A stretch of DNA of 64,000 bases from Stenotrophomonas sp. NA06056 (GCF_013364355.1 NZ_CP054931.1:2356001-2420000); one strand, 5' to 3'; shown: positions 34,248 through 43,676, numbered from the stretch's first letter. Notes: a model not told the origin generated them from the letters alone. Translations and numbers: made by a program.

Positions 34248-35167
34248 GCACGCCCGCCCTACCCGCCAGCGCCACCCCGTTGCGGGCGGCGCTGCTGATG
34301 CTTGGCAGTACGATGGCCTTCGGCCTGATGGCGGTGGCGATCCGCTATGCCACACGCTACGTGCCCACCCAGGAAGTAGCGTTCTTCCGCAATGCCTTCG
34401 GCCTGCTTGCGCTGCTGCCGATGCTGCTGCGCCCGGGCCATGCGCCGCTGAAGACCCAGCAGCTACCGCGCTATTTCGTGCGCAGCGCGATCGGCCTGGG
34501 CTCGATGCTGTGCGCGTTCTGGGCGTTGGGCCACCTGCCACTGGCGCAGGCGGTTTCGCTGTCCTATTCGACCCCGTTGTTCGTCACCATCGCAGCGGTG
34601 CTGTGGCTGGGCGAGACGGTGCGCGTACGGCGCTGGGCGGCGGTGGTGGTCGGCTTCATCGGCGTGCTGGTGATCGTGCGGCCAGGCACCGCCGGCTTCA
34701 CGTCCGGCAGCCTGATCGCCGTGGCCGCCGCCGTGCTCAGCTCACTGGTGGCCATCCAGATCAAGCAGCTCACCCGCATCGACAGCGCTGACACCGTGGT
34801 GCTCTACACCTACGTGTTCTGGGTGCCGCTGTCACTGATACCGGCGTTGTTCGTCTGGGTCTGGCCCACAGGCATCGCCTGGGTGTGGTTGCTGGCCACC
34901 GGCGTACTCGGCACCATCGGCCAGTTGCTGTGGACACGTGCATTGCGCTTGGGCGAAGTCTCCGCGCTGACCCCGATCAGCTTCCTGCAGCTGCCGCTGG
35001 TGACCCTGTGCGGCTGGCTGCTGTTCGCCGAGACGGTTGATCGCTGGACGATCATTGGCGCCGGCATCATCCTCGCCGCCAACGCCTACATCGCCCATCG
35101 CGAAGCGGTGCTGTCACGGCGCGCGGCGAGCGTCGCCGCAAGCGCGGCCGCCAAGCCGGCAGAGTAA
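34244..35167 (+). CDS. EamA/DMT family transporter
   Basis: About 307 residues with ten predicted membrane helices in two EamA halves (first ending [15 protein letters not shown], second ending [15 protein letters not shown]), the drug/metabolite transporter layout. GTG at 34244 overlaps the murB stop (GTGA); a GTG 3 bp earlier is also possible. Substrate unknown; coupling to murB is conserved-looking but does not prove a shared pathway. Confidence 0.88.
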   Translation: MSTPALPASATPLRAALLMLGSTMAFGLMAVAIRYATRYVPTQEVAFFRNAFGLLALLPMLLRPGHAPLKTQQLPRYFVRSAIGLGSMLCAFWALGHLPLAQAVSLSYSTPLFVTIAAVLWLGETVRVRRWAAVVVGFIGVLVIVRPGTAGFTSGSLIAVAAAVLSSLVAIQIKQLTRIDSADTVVLYTYVFWVPLSLIPALFVWVWPTGIAWVWLLATGVLGTIGQLLWTRALRLGEVSALTPISFLQLPLVTLCGWLLFAETVDRWTIIGAGIILAANAYIAHREAVLSRRAASVAASAAAKPAE

Positions 35168-35171
35168 GGGG

Positions 35172-35765
35172 TCCGGCCGGGCTGCGCCCGGCACCCGCAG
35201 AGGCCAGAGCAACTGCAACAGCCGAAGCAACTTCAACAGCGGCATTCCGTGGGATGGCGGGGTGGTGTCGGAGTGCGGGGACGCCGTAAACCCATCCGTG
35301 GGGGCTTGGCCGCGGCATCCATGCCGCGGACACCCCGCACTCCGACACCACCCCACCTCTGACAGATCTCCGCGATCGGGTAGATCCACGCCATGCGTGG
35401 ATGAATCTCCATCGAGATCGAATATCTCGACAATTGATTGAAGAGCATCCACGCATGGCGTGGATCTACGTGTCGACCAAGGTCGACACCCACCAAGAGC
35501 AGGCCGCGCCATTCCGACAGATCGCGAAAATCTGTCGAAGGCGGGGTGGGTCCGGTTGCGGGGGTGTAAGCGCCATGGATGGCGCGCCCAAGCCTCCATG
35601 GATGGATTCACGGCGTCCCCCGCAACCGGACGCACCCCGCCATCCCACGGAAAGCCCGCTGTTGCTGTTGCTTCGGCTGTTGCTGTTGCTTCGGCAGTTG
35701 CTGTTGCTTCGGCTGTTGCAGTTGCTTCGGCCTCTGCAGGTGCCGGGCGCAGCCCGGCCGAACCC
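35172..35765. repeat. 0.6-kb nested inverted repeat, no gene
   Basis: The two ends (35172-35260 and about 35640-35760) are near-identical inverted copies carrying CCGGGCTGCGCCCGGCACC, GCAGAGGCC and CCGTGGGATGGCGGGGTG. The middle holds further palindromes: GCGGCATCCATGCCGC at 35312-35327, TCCACGCCATGCGTGGA around 35386-35402, its inverted partner near 35448, and TCGACCAAGGTCGA near 35474. It fills the whole gap between two convergent genes. Open frames through it are Val-Ala or Ala-Thr repeats and not taken as coding. Confidence 0.8.
35658..35729. repeat. 18-bp tandem repeat, four units
   Basis: Units GCTGTTGCTGTTGCTTCG at 35658-35675 and 35676-35693 are identical; 35694-35711 and 35712-35729 differ by one base each. 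The left arm of the surrounding inverted repeat has only about two units, so unit number differs between arms. A variable-number locus is likely. Confidence 0.88.
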
Positions 35766-36773
35766 CTACAGCACCCGATACGCGCGTTCGGCCGCATCGA
35801 ATACATTGCCCGGCGCGAACTGCTCGCCCAGGTAATGCAGTGCTTGCCGATGCTGCTGCAACGAGCGCTGCGCCGCGCCAGGGCCCAGCAGCATCTGCTC
35901 AAACTCGATCAGATCCTGCAGGATGCGCCAGTGGCGGTACCACGCAATCCAGCGCGGATCACCGAGGTCATCGCCATATCCCTCGGCGAAGCCCAGCGGA
36001 TGCTCACGCCCCCAGCGACCTCCCACCGCAGCACCGACAAACATCAGGTCGCGCTCGCGCGGAGCCAGCGCCAGCCCGTCCCAGTCGATCAGATGCAGCG
36101 CGTCATCCTGCCCCATCAGCAGGTTGCCGGCATGCAGGTCGGTGTGACACACGCATAGCGCGGGCGCTTCGTCCTGCAGCTCGCGTCGCAGTGCTTCAGC
36201 ACGCTGGTGCAGTTCGGCAACGCGCGGCCGCTGCTGCTGCCACAGGGCCAGGAACGCGCCGCCGGATCGATCCTGCGCCTGCGCCAGCGTTGAAGGGTCC
36301 TGCAACCACGCCCCCACCGTATCGACCGCTGCGGTTTCAAGCCGCAGCGTCGGCAACGCTTGGCGCAGCGCCGAGGGAAGCTCGGCCTCATGCAGGCGGC
36401 GCAGCACTTCGCCCAGCTGGCGCCATTGTGCACGGCTCAACGGCGCCTCGAAGCCCGACTGCCCTTCGATGTACGGGAACAGCGTGAACTGCAGGCCCCA
36501 GCGCTGCACTGAGGCGCCGCCGGTCAATGCCGGCCAGGGCGCGACGATCTCTTCGATGCCCAACGTGCCGCGCAGCCACTGCAGGCTGTCCCAGACCGCA
36601 GGCGCAACCTGGAAGTTGCGGCACTTCAACCACCAGTGGTCGTGCCTGGCATCGATGCGGAAGACGCACGCGTTGGCGTCGGCGCCCACTGGACGCGGCA
36701 CCACCGCCGTCGCGTTGATGTCGTAGGACTGCTGCAGGACTTCAACGATCTGCTGCGCCGAAGCGAAGGACAT
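35766..36773 (-). CDS. Aminoglycoside/spectinomycin phosphotransferase-like kinase (APH(9)-like)
   Basis: 335 residues. Kinase-like fold: ATP-lobe Lys in DHWWLKCRNF, catalytic loop VCHTDLHAGNLLM and metal-binding LIDWDGLALAPRERDL. Length and the WWLKCR and ALAPRERDL features fit the APH(9) spectinomycin-kinase branch better than APH(3'). Whether it gives resistance cannot be said; some members phosphorylate other small molecules. It lies at the edge of the large inverted repeat. Confidence 0.75.
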   Translation of the reverse strand: MSFASAQQIVEVLQQSYDINATAVVPRPVGADANACVFRIDARHDHWWLKCRNFQVAPAVWDSLQWLRGTLGIEEIVAPWPALTGGASVQRWGLQFTLFPYIEGQSGFEAPLSRAQWRQLGEVLRRLHEAELPSALRQALPTLRLETAAVDTVGAWLQDPSTLAQAQDRSGGAFLALWQQQRPRVAELHQRAEALRRELQDEAPALCVCHTDLHAGNLLMGQDDALHLIDWDGLALAPRERDLMFVGAAVGGRWGREHPLGFAEGYGDDLGDPRWIAWYRHWRILQDLIEFEQMLLGPGAAQRSLQQHRQALHYLGEQFAPGNVFDAAERAYRVL

Positions 36774-36872
36774 GGATGCAAACGTGCTCTGGTGACGACA
36801 CCTACTATCGCAGATGGACTTGCATCCGCACAGGTAAACGGGTCACAACATCGGTGTCCTGCGACGAAATAA

Positions 36873-37907
36873 CTAGCCGGCGACACGCCGCATCACCGCT
36901 TCCAGCGGACCGCGCGCAAACTGCCACGACCACAACCAGGCCGCCGCCGTAGCCAGCATCACGAACAGCAACGCGGCCATCAACACCCACGACAGGCTGG
37001 CGCTGCCATCAAGCAGACCAAGCGATTCCAGCACGCCCATGCCAATCAGGATGTGCGCCACGTACAGGCTCAGCGTCATCCGTCCGGCCGCAGTGAACGG
37101 CTCCAGCCAATCACCGGAACGCAGCCGCACCAGACACAGGCAGGCAGCAATCAATGCACTCGCTGCGCCTGCGCCGGTCAGCAGGTAGGCCGGACCGGGC
37201 GGCATCGGCTGCGTGGCCAGCCACGCCTGCCACGCCGTACCGTGGCCCCACTGCTGCAACACCTGCCCAGCGCCCATCAACAGCAGGCCCAGCAGCAGCA
37301 ATGCGCGCTGCACCCGTGGCTGCGACAGCGGCAGCCGCGCCAGCAGCATGCCCAGCAGGAAGAAGCACAGCCACGGCAACACGGGATGGAAACCGTTGAA
37401 CAGCAGGTTGCGCATCGCACCCGGCCATTGCCACAGACCCTCATAAGCCAACGTCTGCCAGTTCCAGCCCTGGCTGTAGTCCCAGCGCAGCAGGGCCCAG
37501 AACGAGACCATCGCCAGAGCAACCATGCTGCCCAGCAGAACACGCGGCGAAGCACGTAGCCACAGCACTGCCACCGCGAAATACACCGCGTAGTAGTGCA
37601 GGATGTCGGCGGGAAACACGGTCAGGTTGAGCAGGCCGAGTACAGCCAGGAACACGGCCCGTCGCCAGGTCTGCACGCTCGCCTGCCACCACGTTTGTCG
37701 CTGCGTGGCCAGCATCAACCCCACCCCGGCGAGCGTCACGAAGGTTGCTGAGGCCTTGCCTTCCAGCAGGTGGAAGAATCCCGCAAGCCAGCCGCCGCCG
37801 TCGGCCTCGACCGCCATCGCCAGACGGAAATTGACCAGCACCATGCCGGCCAGCGCGAGGTAGCGCGCGAGGTCCAGCCCATGCAGCCGTTGATCGTCAC
37901 CGCTCAC
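36873..37907 (-). CDS. DUF418-type integral membrane protein
   Basis: 344 residues, about ten membrane helices. The N-terminal GLDLARYLALAGMVLVNFR and the C-terminal WSWQFARGPLEAVMRR are the start and end signatures of DUF418/acyltransferase-like proteins. GTG start at 37907 overlaps the TetR gene stop by 4 nt, so the regulator and this protein form an operon. A role in exporting or modifying a small molecule is inferred from the regulator only. Confidence 0.82.
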   Translation of the reverse strand: MSGDDQRLHGLDLARYLALAGMVLVNFRLAMAVEADGGGWLAGFFHLLEGKASATFVTLAGVGLMLATQRQTWWQASVQTWRRAVFLAVLGLLNLTVFPADILHYYAVYFAVAVLWLRASPRVLLGSMVALAMVSFWALLRWDYSQGWNWQTLAYEGLWQWPGAMRNLLFNGFHPVLPWLCFFLLGMLLARLPLSQPRVQRALLLLGLLLMGAGQVLQQWGHGTAWQAWLATQPMPPGPAYLLTGAGAASALIAACLCLVRLRSGDWLEPFTAAGRMTLSLYVAHILIGMGVLESLGLLDGSASLSWVLMAALLFVMLATAAAWLWSWQFARGPLEAVMRRVAG

Positions 37908-38494
37908 GAACGGCTTCCAAGCAGCGCTGCCAGCAGGCCAGGATCAAGCACGTCGGCATCCGCAGCGCGCACCTCGCCCAACCCCTGCCGCAGCGCATCG
38001 CTTTCGATCGCATCCAGCAATACCTGCGCCTGCAGCGTCGCCGCCAGTGCAGGGCGGCGGCGCTCACGCCGTGCAACCTGTTGCAAGGCCTCGGCCAGGG
38101 TTCGTTGCAGCTGCGCGCGGTTGCCCGCAAATGCCGCCGCCACCGCCGGATTGCGCGCACTCTCCGCCAGGACCTCCACACTCAGCAGCGCCCATTCCGG
38201 CTGCCGGCACAAGGCGTGGAACGCGTGCAGGACTACCTGCACCTGCGCCCTTTCGCCATTGCAGGCCTCCAGCTGTTGCAACAACGGTTGCAGCTCATCC
38301 TGCTCGGCCTCGGCGACTGCCAGGATCAGCGCCTCCTTGCCGGGGAAGTGGTTGTAGAGATTGCCCAGGCTGACCCCGGCCGCCTGCGCGATGTCGCGCA
38401 TGCTGGTCTGGTGGAAGCCCTTCACCACGAAGCACTGCAGGGCAGCCTGCAGGATCTGCGAGGCGCGCTGCTCATTGCGGTCGGTTCGGTTCAT
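37904..38494 (-). CDS. TetR/AcrR family regulator
   Basis: 196 residues from the ATG at 38494. The HTH (TSMRDIAQAAGVSLGNLYNHFPGKEAL) is canonical; the C-terminal ligand domain is family-unspecific. A start 10 codons upstream would place the operator inside the gene, so the internal ATG is preferred. The 12-bp palindrome at 38509-38520 just before the start suggests autoregulation. Co-translated with the DUF418 protein. Confidence 0.85.
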   Translation of the reverse strand: MNRTDRNEQRASQILQAALQCFVVKGFHQTSMRDIAQAAGVSLGNLYNHFPGKEALILAVAEAEQDELQPLLQQLEACNGERAQVQVVLHAFHALCRQPEWALLSVEVLAESARNPAVAAAFAGNRAQLQRTLAEALQQVARRERRRPALAATLQAQVLLDAIESDALRQGLGEVRAADADVLDPGLLAALLGSRS

Positions 38495-38508
38495 GTCGCA
38501 AACAATGA

Positions 38509-38520
38509 ACGAACGTTCGT
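38509..38520. promoter_or_regulatory. Operator palindrome of the TetR/DUF418 operon
   Basis: ACGAACGTTCGT, a perfect 12-bp palindrome 15 bp upstream of the TetR ATG. Spacing and symmetry match TetR-family operators. Confidence 0.65.
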
Positions 38521-38641
38521 CCATTTTACAGGGCCGCCAATGCCCTCGGCCAGTTGCCGTTCAGGCCGCTGCGCTTGACCTCAACCGCAGTTGAGGGCCG
38601 ATCCTGCCGCGTCCTGCAGCGCCTGTGCACTTCGCATGCTT

Positions 38642-39445
38642 CTAGAAGAATTCGTCCAGCAGCCGGTAGAACGCCAGTCGATCTTCATCGGCACGCATGC
38701 CATAACGGGCCAACAGTGGCGCGACCCAACGGGTGTCATCGTAGTTGTCGACCAGGCTGCGCGCGGCCAACGCCAGGTCCTGGCAACGATCAGCCACGCC
38801 CAGCCTGCCGCAATCGATGAAACCACTGAAGCGCCCGTCGACCGCCAGCAGATTCGGCAGGCACGCATCGCCGTGCGCGACCACCAGATCCTCGTCCGCC
38901 GGACGGCCTGCAAGCAGTTCGGCGTACACCTGCTCCGCGCTCTGGCCCAGGCGTTCATCGTCGAAATCATCCGCATCGACCTGTCCTGCGGCAACGCGCG
39001 CGGCCACCGCAGGCAAACGCACTGCAAGGCGATGGTCGAACGGACAGCCGGCGACCGGCAGCGCATGCAGCGCCCGCAGCGCGTCGGCCAGCAGCACGAC
39101 CACCTGTGCAGGCTCCAGCGTCGGCGACGATGCCAGGTCATGGCCGGGCAAGGCGCTCATCAGCAGCCAGCGGCGACCGCCCTCCTCGACCGTATCCAGC
39201 ACCGTGGGCACCGGCTGTCCCTGCGCCTGCAGCCAGCGCAGCCGCAGGATTTCGCCGTCCAGTTCGCTGAAGGCGTCGATCACTTCCGATTTCAGGAACG
39301 CATCCGGCAACCCCTGACGTTGCACCCGCGCCACATCCGCGCGCGACACGCCGATGCTCTGCATCTCGATATCCGCATCGCGCAGCATGCTGTGCCACTG
39401 CGAAGGCAAGGGCATGCCTTCACCATTGCCCGATCCTGTTTCCAT
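38642..39445 (-). CDS. aph(3')-IIc: Aminoglycoside O-phosphotransferase APH(3')-II type
   Basis: 267 residues (804 bp) from the ATG at 39445, the size of the chromosomal kanamycin/neomycin kinase of S. maltophilia. Catalytic loop VVAHGDACLPNLL, metal site SGFIDCGRLGVADRCQDLAL and the C-terminal YRLLDEFF are APH(3')-II hallmarks. It inactivates kanamycin, neomycin and related drugs by 3'-phosphorylation with ATP. It is divergent from the SDR gene at 39517 with a 71-bp gap. No mobile element is adjacent, so it is intrinsic. Confidence 0.92.
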   Translation of the reverse strand: METGSGNGEGMPLPSQWHSMLRDADIEMQSIGVSRADVARVQRQGLPDAFLKSEVIDAFSELDGEILRLRWLQAQGQPVPTVLDTVEEGGRRWLLMSALPGHDLASSPTLEPAQVVVLLADALRALHALPVAGCPFDHRLAVRLPAVAARVAAGQVDADDFDDERLGQSAEQVYAELLAGRPADEDLVVAHGDACLPNLLAVDGRFSGFIDCGRLGVADRCQDLALAARSLVDNYDDTRWVAPLLARYGMRADEDRLAFYRLLDEFF

Positions 39446-39516
39446 CTGCACCGCTCCGGCCCCGGCCATACCCTGGATTCTCTCCGAAGCGGACACTTCA
39501 CAGCAAAGGACATCGC

Positions 39517-40233
39517 ATGAAACTCATGATCATCGGCGCCAGCAAAGGCCTCGGCCGCGCCTTCGTGGAAGGACTCGGCCAACCCGGTGATACCGTCGTC
39601 GGCGTATCGCGCTCGCGGCCCACGCAGCTGGACTGCAACGAAGGCGTCGACCTGCAGTGGATAGAGGCAGACCTGAGCCAGCCCGTGCATGCGGCCGCCA
39701 GCATCGCGGACCAGGCACCGCCCGATCTCGACGTGCTCATCCACAATCTCGGCATCTGGGAGGAGACCGCATTCAGTGACGACTACGATTTCCTCAACGA
39801 ACGTGACACCGCGCTGGCGCAGCTGGTGGACGTCAACATCACCGCCACCCTGCTGCTGCTCAAGCGGCTGCTGCCGCGCCTGCTGGGTGGACGCCGCCCG
39901 CAGCTGGTGCTGACCGGCTCGACTTCGGCACTGCCGCGTAGCGGCCGCCCCGAGGTGGCCTTTGGCGCGTCCAAGTTCGCCCTCAACGGCATCGCCGATG
40001 CCCTGCGCGAGGGCTTCCGCCAGCAGCGGCTGGCCGTGACGACGCTGCAGCTGGGCTACCTCAATACCGACGATGCACTCTCGGCCCCCCTGCTGCAGGC
40101 GGCCGCACGTGGCAATGGCGAGTACGTACCGGTGCACGATGTGGTGTCGATGGTGCGTGCCCTCCTGCAGCTGTCGCCCTCCAGCTTCGTCCGCGAGCTG
40201 GTGCTGCCGGCCATCGCCGATACGCGCTACTAG
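39517..40233 (+). CDS. SDR family protein with Phe in place of the catalytic Tyr
   Basis: 238 residues. Rossmann loop GASKGLGRAF and HNLGIWEE (for NNAG) are present, and the active-site Ser is in LTGSTSALPRSG. The YxxxK motif reads F-GAS-K (VAFGASKFAL), so the usual catalytic Tyr is replaced. AAAGGAC lies before the ATG at 39517. Either an atypical reductase or a non-catalytic relative. Divergent from aph(3')-IIc. Confidence 0.8.
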   Translation: MKLMIIGASKGLGRAFVEGLGQPGDTVVGVSRSRPTQLDCNEGVDLQWIEADLSQPVHAAASIADQAPPDLDVLIHNLGIWEETAFSDDYDFLNERDTALAQLVDVNITATLLLLKRLLPRLLGGRRPQLVLTGSTSALPRSGRPEVAFGASKFALNGIADALREGFRQQRLAVTTLQLGYLNTDDALSAPLLQAAARGNGEYVPVHDVVSMVRALLQLSPSSFVRELVLPAIADTRY

Positions 40234-40326
40234 CCGCGGCACGCCCCGCACGCCATGGTTTGGCCGCACATGCGGCCCTGGTTTACCCTGCAGGCCTCTG
40301 GCAGTTGGCCGCACACAGGACCGGCT

Positions 40327-42273
40327 ATGGCTATGGATGCGCTATCACGGGTTTCGGCCCGGATCCTGGACAGCGCCCTGCCCAGCCTGCCGCTGTACCT
40401 GCTGCAGGCCACCGCGGTGATCGGCATGATCGGCGTGTTCCTGATCGCCACCCGCCGCCAAGGTCAAGCCATCGAAGGGCGCCGCGTTTACATCGGCGCG
40501 ATTCTCGGCCTGATCTATCTGTTCAATTCCTGGTGCGTGGCCGGCTATGCGCAGGGCGTGGTCAAGCTCAACCTCGGCATCGACATCCTGCTGATCAGCG
40601 GCCTGCTGGGCGGCTGGCGCGGCGGCGTGACCTGCCTGCTGGCCAGCCTGCTGGCGCGCTACCAGTTCTCCGGCACCCAGTACTTCCTGCCCGCCAGCCT
40701 GGAAGCGGCGCTGCAGGTGCTCGCCGGCATCTGGCTGCGTGGGCGGATCCATGCGCGCATGCTCACCCAGCTGTCGCTGCGGTTGATCCTGCAGGCCTGG
40801 GCGGTGCGCATCGCAGTAACCCTGCTGGGCCTGGCGCTGGGCGTGGCGATCATCGGCAGCGCGCAGCTGCCCTTGCTGGAACTGGCCACCCAACGCGTCA
40901 TGGCGCTGCCGGTGTCACTGCTGGTGCTGGCGGCGGTGTTCGCACTGGTCTACAACGACGCGCAGATCGATGCCCAGCGCCAACGCGAACATGCCTGGAT
41001 GCGCATTGACCCGATCAGTGGTCTACCCAACCTGCGCGCTCTGGACGAGCGTCTGCAGCGCCATTGGCGCAGCAGCGATGACCACGGCAATGCGTGCCTG
41101 ATCGTGACTGAGATGGGCAACCTGCAGGATCTGCTGCTGCGCTACGGCCCCCTGAATGACAGTGGCGTGTGGAATGCGCACAACGCCGAGACCGTACGCC
41201 GCACCCTGCTGCACGCACGCCCGACCGGCACGACGGAGGTCTATCAGTTCGGTGACAGCGCGCTGGCGATCCTGCTGTTCGATGCAAGCCTTGCCGACCT
41301 CCGCGCGGATGCCGAGCTGCCCGCGCTGGCCGACCACCTGTCCGCGGTGATCGGTGACGACTGGCCGGGCTTCCGCCCGGTGTTCCGCTGTGCGGTGGTC
41401 GAGCTGACGGCGCCCACGCAGGACGACAGCTCCATCCCGTTCCGCGCCGTCACCCTGGCCTTGAACACGATCGACTCCGGCGTGGTGTTCTTTGACGATC
41501 CGATCCAGCGCGACAGTGAAGTGGATGCGCTGATCGAGACCGCGCTGGACCACTGGCTGCAGCACGCCGATGCACCGCTGTACTACCAGCCCAAGTTCCG
41601 CCTGCATGATCGCCACCTGGTCGGCGCCGAAGCGCTGTTGCGGATGCGCGATGGCGAGGGTCACCTGATTGCGCCGATGCGGGTGGTTTCCCTGCTGCGC
41701 CGCCGCGGCCGCCTGGCCGAACTGGAATGGGCCACGCTGCAGGCGGCCACCGCCTTCCTTGGCCACTGCAGGGATGACGGGCACACGCTGACGATCGCGG
41801 TGAACGTGTCCGCCGAATCGCTGCGCCAACCCGGCTTTGGCGCCCGACTGTGCACCTTGCTGGAGCAGCAACGCATACCCGGCGCGATGCTGCGGCTGGA
41901 GATCGTCGAGTGGACCGAGATCGTCGAGCGCGACGTCGTCGACGCCAACGTCGTGGTTCTGCTGGCTGCTGGCATGAGCCTGTCACTGGACGACTTCGGC
42001 GCCGGCTATTCGACCCTGATCCTGCTGTCGCAGCTGTCGGTGGCCGAGGTCAAGATCGAACGGGCGCTGATCGCCACGCTGTCCGATGCGAAGTCGCAGT
42101 CCATCGTCCGCTTCATCGTGGAAGTGGCGCACCGCTGTGGTGCCATCGTCGTCGCCGAAGGCACCGAAACCACGGCACAGGAACTCCTGCTGCGTGCGCT
42201 GGGAGTGGATGTCGGCCAGGGCTATCTGTACGCACACGCCCTGCCGCCGGACCAGTTCCGGCAGCTGGCATGA
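40327..42273 (+). CDS. EAL-domain cyclic-di-GMP phosphodiesterase with membrane sensor and degenerate GGDEF
   Basis: 648 residues from ATG 40327 (AGGA upstream). Six or so membrane helices (about 15-215; a 5TM-type sensory region), then a GGDEF-like domain without the GGDEF signature (DPISGLPNLRALDERL; FGDSALAILLF), then EAL. Active-site elements are present: QPKFRL, GAEALLRM, VNVSAESL, LDDFGAGYSTL and AEGTET. KIE occurs where KID is usual. The protein probably hydrolyses cyclic-di-GMP in response to a membrane signal. This is relevant to the Clp-site adhesin, since Clp is cyclic-di-GMP responsive. Confidence 0.85.
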   Translation: MAMDALSRVSARILDSALPSLPLYLLQATAVIGMIGVFLIATRRQGQAIEGRRVYIGAILGLIYLFNSWCVAGYAQGVVKLNLGIDILLISGLLGGWRGGVTCLLASLLARYQFSGTQYFLPASLEAALQVLAGIWLRGRIHARMLTQLSLRLILQAWAVRIAVTLLGLALGVAIIGSAQLPLLELATQRVMALPVSLLVLAAVFALVYNDAQIDAQRQREHAWMRIDPISGLPNLRALDERLQRHWRSSDDHGNACLIVTEMGNLQDLLLRYGPLNDSGVWNAHNAETVRRTLLHARPTGTTEVYQFGDSALAILLFDASLADLRADAELPALADHLSAVIGDDWPGFRPVFRCAVVELTAPTQDDSSIPFRAVTLALNTIDSGVVFFDDPIQRDSEVDALIETALDHWLQHADAPLYYQPKFRLHDRHLVGAEALLRMRDGEGHLIAPMRVVSLLRRRGRLAELEWATLQAATAFLGHCRDDGHTLTIAVNVSAESLRQPGFGARLCTLLEQQRIPGAMLRLEIVEWTEIVERDVVDANVVVLLAAGMSLSLDDFGAGYSTLILLSQLSVAEVKIERALIATLSDAKSQSIVRFIVEVAHRCGAIVVAEGTETTAQELLLRALGVDVGQGYLYAHALPPDQFRQLA

Positions 42274-42280
42274 GCGTCTT

Positions 42281-42940
42281 TCAGGCGAGGCGCATCGACA
42301 GTTCAACATCTTCGGCGAACGGCACCGACAGGTAGCCTGCGTTGCCCGAGCGCATGCGCTGCTGGTAGCGCGGGCTGTCGTCGGCATTGTCGGCCACCAC
42401 CAGCGCGCCCGGGCGCAGGCGCTCCTGCAGCAGGTCCAGCACATCGTCGTACAGCACCTTGGCGCCATCGAGCAGCACCAGATCGATGGTGTCGGGCAGG
42501 TCCACCGCCAGCGTCTCCAGTGCGTCGCCGACGCGGATCTCCACCAGGTCGTCCAGGCCCGCCTCCCGCAGGTGGCCAGCGGCACGGCGCGCCTTCTCCG
42601 GCTCGAACTCGGTGGTGATCAGGCGGCCACCGCCGTTGTCACGCAGCGCAGCAGCCAGATGGATGCTGGAGATGCCGAACGAGGTACCGAACTCGACGAT
42701 GCTGCGGGCACCGCTGCTGCGTGCCAGCAGGTACAGCAGGTTGCCGGTTTCCGGCGACACCGGCAGCCACAGGTCCTTCAGCAGCTCGCCGTACAGACGC
42801 CGGTACTCGGTACGGCTGCCAAGCAGGCGCTGCCGCTCTTCGGCGGAAACAGCGGTCAGGGCCGGACTGAGCGCACTGTCGGCTTCAGTGAACAGGCGCG
42901 CCAGCAGGGGCGCGACCGGGGCGGAAATCAAGGTGGACAT
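42281..42940 (-). CDS. O-methyltransferase (class I, family 3)
   Basis: 219 residues. SAM motif IVEFGTSFGISSIHLAAA, acidic TTEFEPEKAR, and metal/substrate residues in LVLLDGAKVLYDDVL and DNADDS. These are the signatures of CCoAMT/COMT-like O-methyltransferases. ATG at 42940, divergent from a TetR gene with a palindrome between them, so it is probably the regulator's target. Substrate unknown; phenolic or quinone acceptors are usual. Confidence 0.85.
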   Translation of the reverse strand: MSTLISAPVAPLLARLFTEADSALSPALTAVSAEERQRLLGSRTEYRRLYGELLKDLWLPVSPETGNLLYLLARSSGARSIVEFGTSFGISSIHLAAALRDNGGGRLITTEFEPEKARRAAGHLREAGLDDLVEIRVGDALETLAVDLPDTIDLVLLDGAKVLYDDVLDLLQERLRPGALVVADNADDSPRYQQRMRSGNAGYLSVPFAEDVELSMRLA

Positions 42941-42975
42941 GGACAGGTGTTCCTTTCGGTGGCGGGGTTAGAATG

Positions 42976-42986
42976 CGAATGATTCG
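42976..42986. promoter_or_regulatory. Operator-like palindrome between O-methyltransferase and TetR
   Basis: CGAAT-G-ATTCG, 11 bp, in the 103-bp gap of the divergent pair. The half ATGCGAAT (42973-42980) recurs inverted as ATTCGCAT about 45 bp to the right, giving a possible second site. Confidence 0.5.
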
Positions 42987-43043
42987 TCGCAATCCAGAAT
43001 ACGGACGATCCCCCGTGCCGCCTATTCGCATTGGAACACCGCT

Positions 43044-43676
43044 ATGTCCGAACGTCGTCCGCCGCAGATTTCCTCGAGAAAACAGCCTCGCCAGTCACGA
43101 TCGAACGACCTGGTCGCGGCCATTCTCGAAGCCGCGGCTCACGTTTTGAAGCACGAAGGTGCCCCCCGGTTCACCACCGCGCGGGTGGCCGAACGTGCCG
43201 GCGTCAGCATCGGCTCGCTGTACCAGTACTTCCCCAACAAGGCGGCGATCCTGTTTCGCCTGCAGCGCGACGAGTGGCAGCAGACCGGCGCGATGCTGCG
43301 CGACATCCTGCAGGACGCACGGCAACCGCACCTGCAGCGCCTGCGCACCTTGGTGCATGCGTTCATCGAGTCCGAATGCGAGGAAGCACAGACCCGCGGC
43401 GCGCTGAACGACGCAGCGCCGCTGTACCGCGATGCGCCGGAAGCGCAGGAAGCGCGCAGCGAGGCCGATGGTGCGATGCTCGCATTCATGGCCGAGACGC
43501 TGCCGCAGGCCTCGGCGGCCACGCGCCAGTTGGCGGTCGATCTGATCGACACCACGCTGGGTGCCACCGGCCGTGAATTTTCCAGTGAACCGCGCACCGC
43601 AGCTGAAATACGCACCTATGCCGACGCGGTGGCCGACATGTTCTGCGCCTACCTCAAGCATCTGGGCGCGCACTGA
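43044..43676 (+). CDS. TetR family regulator
   Basis: 210 residues. Basic N-terminus, then HTH FTTARVAERAGVSIGSLYQYFPNKAAI. Divergent from the O-methyltransferase gene; control of that gene is likely from the shared palindrome. The C-terminal effector domain gives no ligand clue. Confidence 0.87.
   Translation: MSERRPPQISSRKQPRQSRSNDLVAAILEAAAHVLKHEGAPRFTTARVAERAGVSIGSLYQYFPNKAAILFRLQRDEWQQTGAMLRDILQDARQPHLQRLRTLVHAFIESECEEAQTRGALNDAAPLYRDAPEAQEARSEADGAMLAFMAETLPQASAATRQLAVDLIDTTLGATGREFSSEPRTAAEIRTYADAVADMFCAYLKHLGAH

Noticed and set aside
35658..35729. Possible CRISPR or coding Val-Ala repeat
   Set aside because: Units are 18 bp without spacers, and the surrounding inverted repeat makes a protein unlikely.
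38579..38596. Hairpin CCTCAAC-CGCA-GTTGAGG as terminator of aph(3')-IIc
   Set aside because: It lies at the right place but has no T tract on the minus strand, so termination is not supported.
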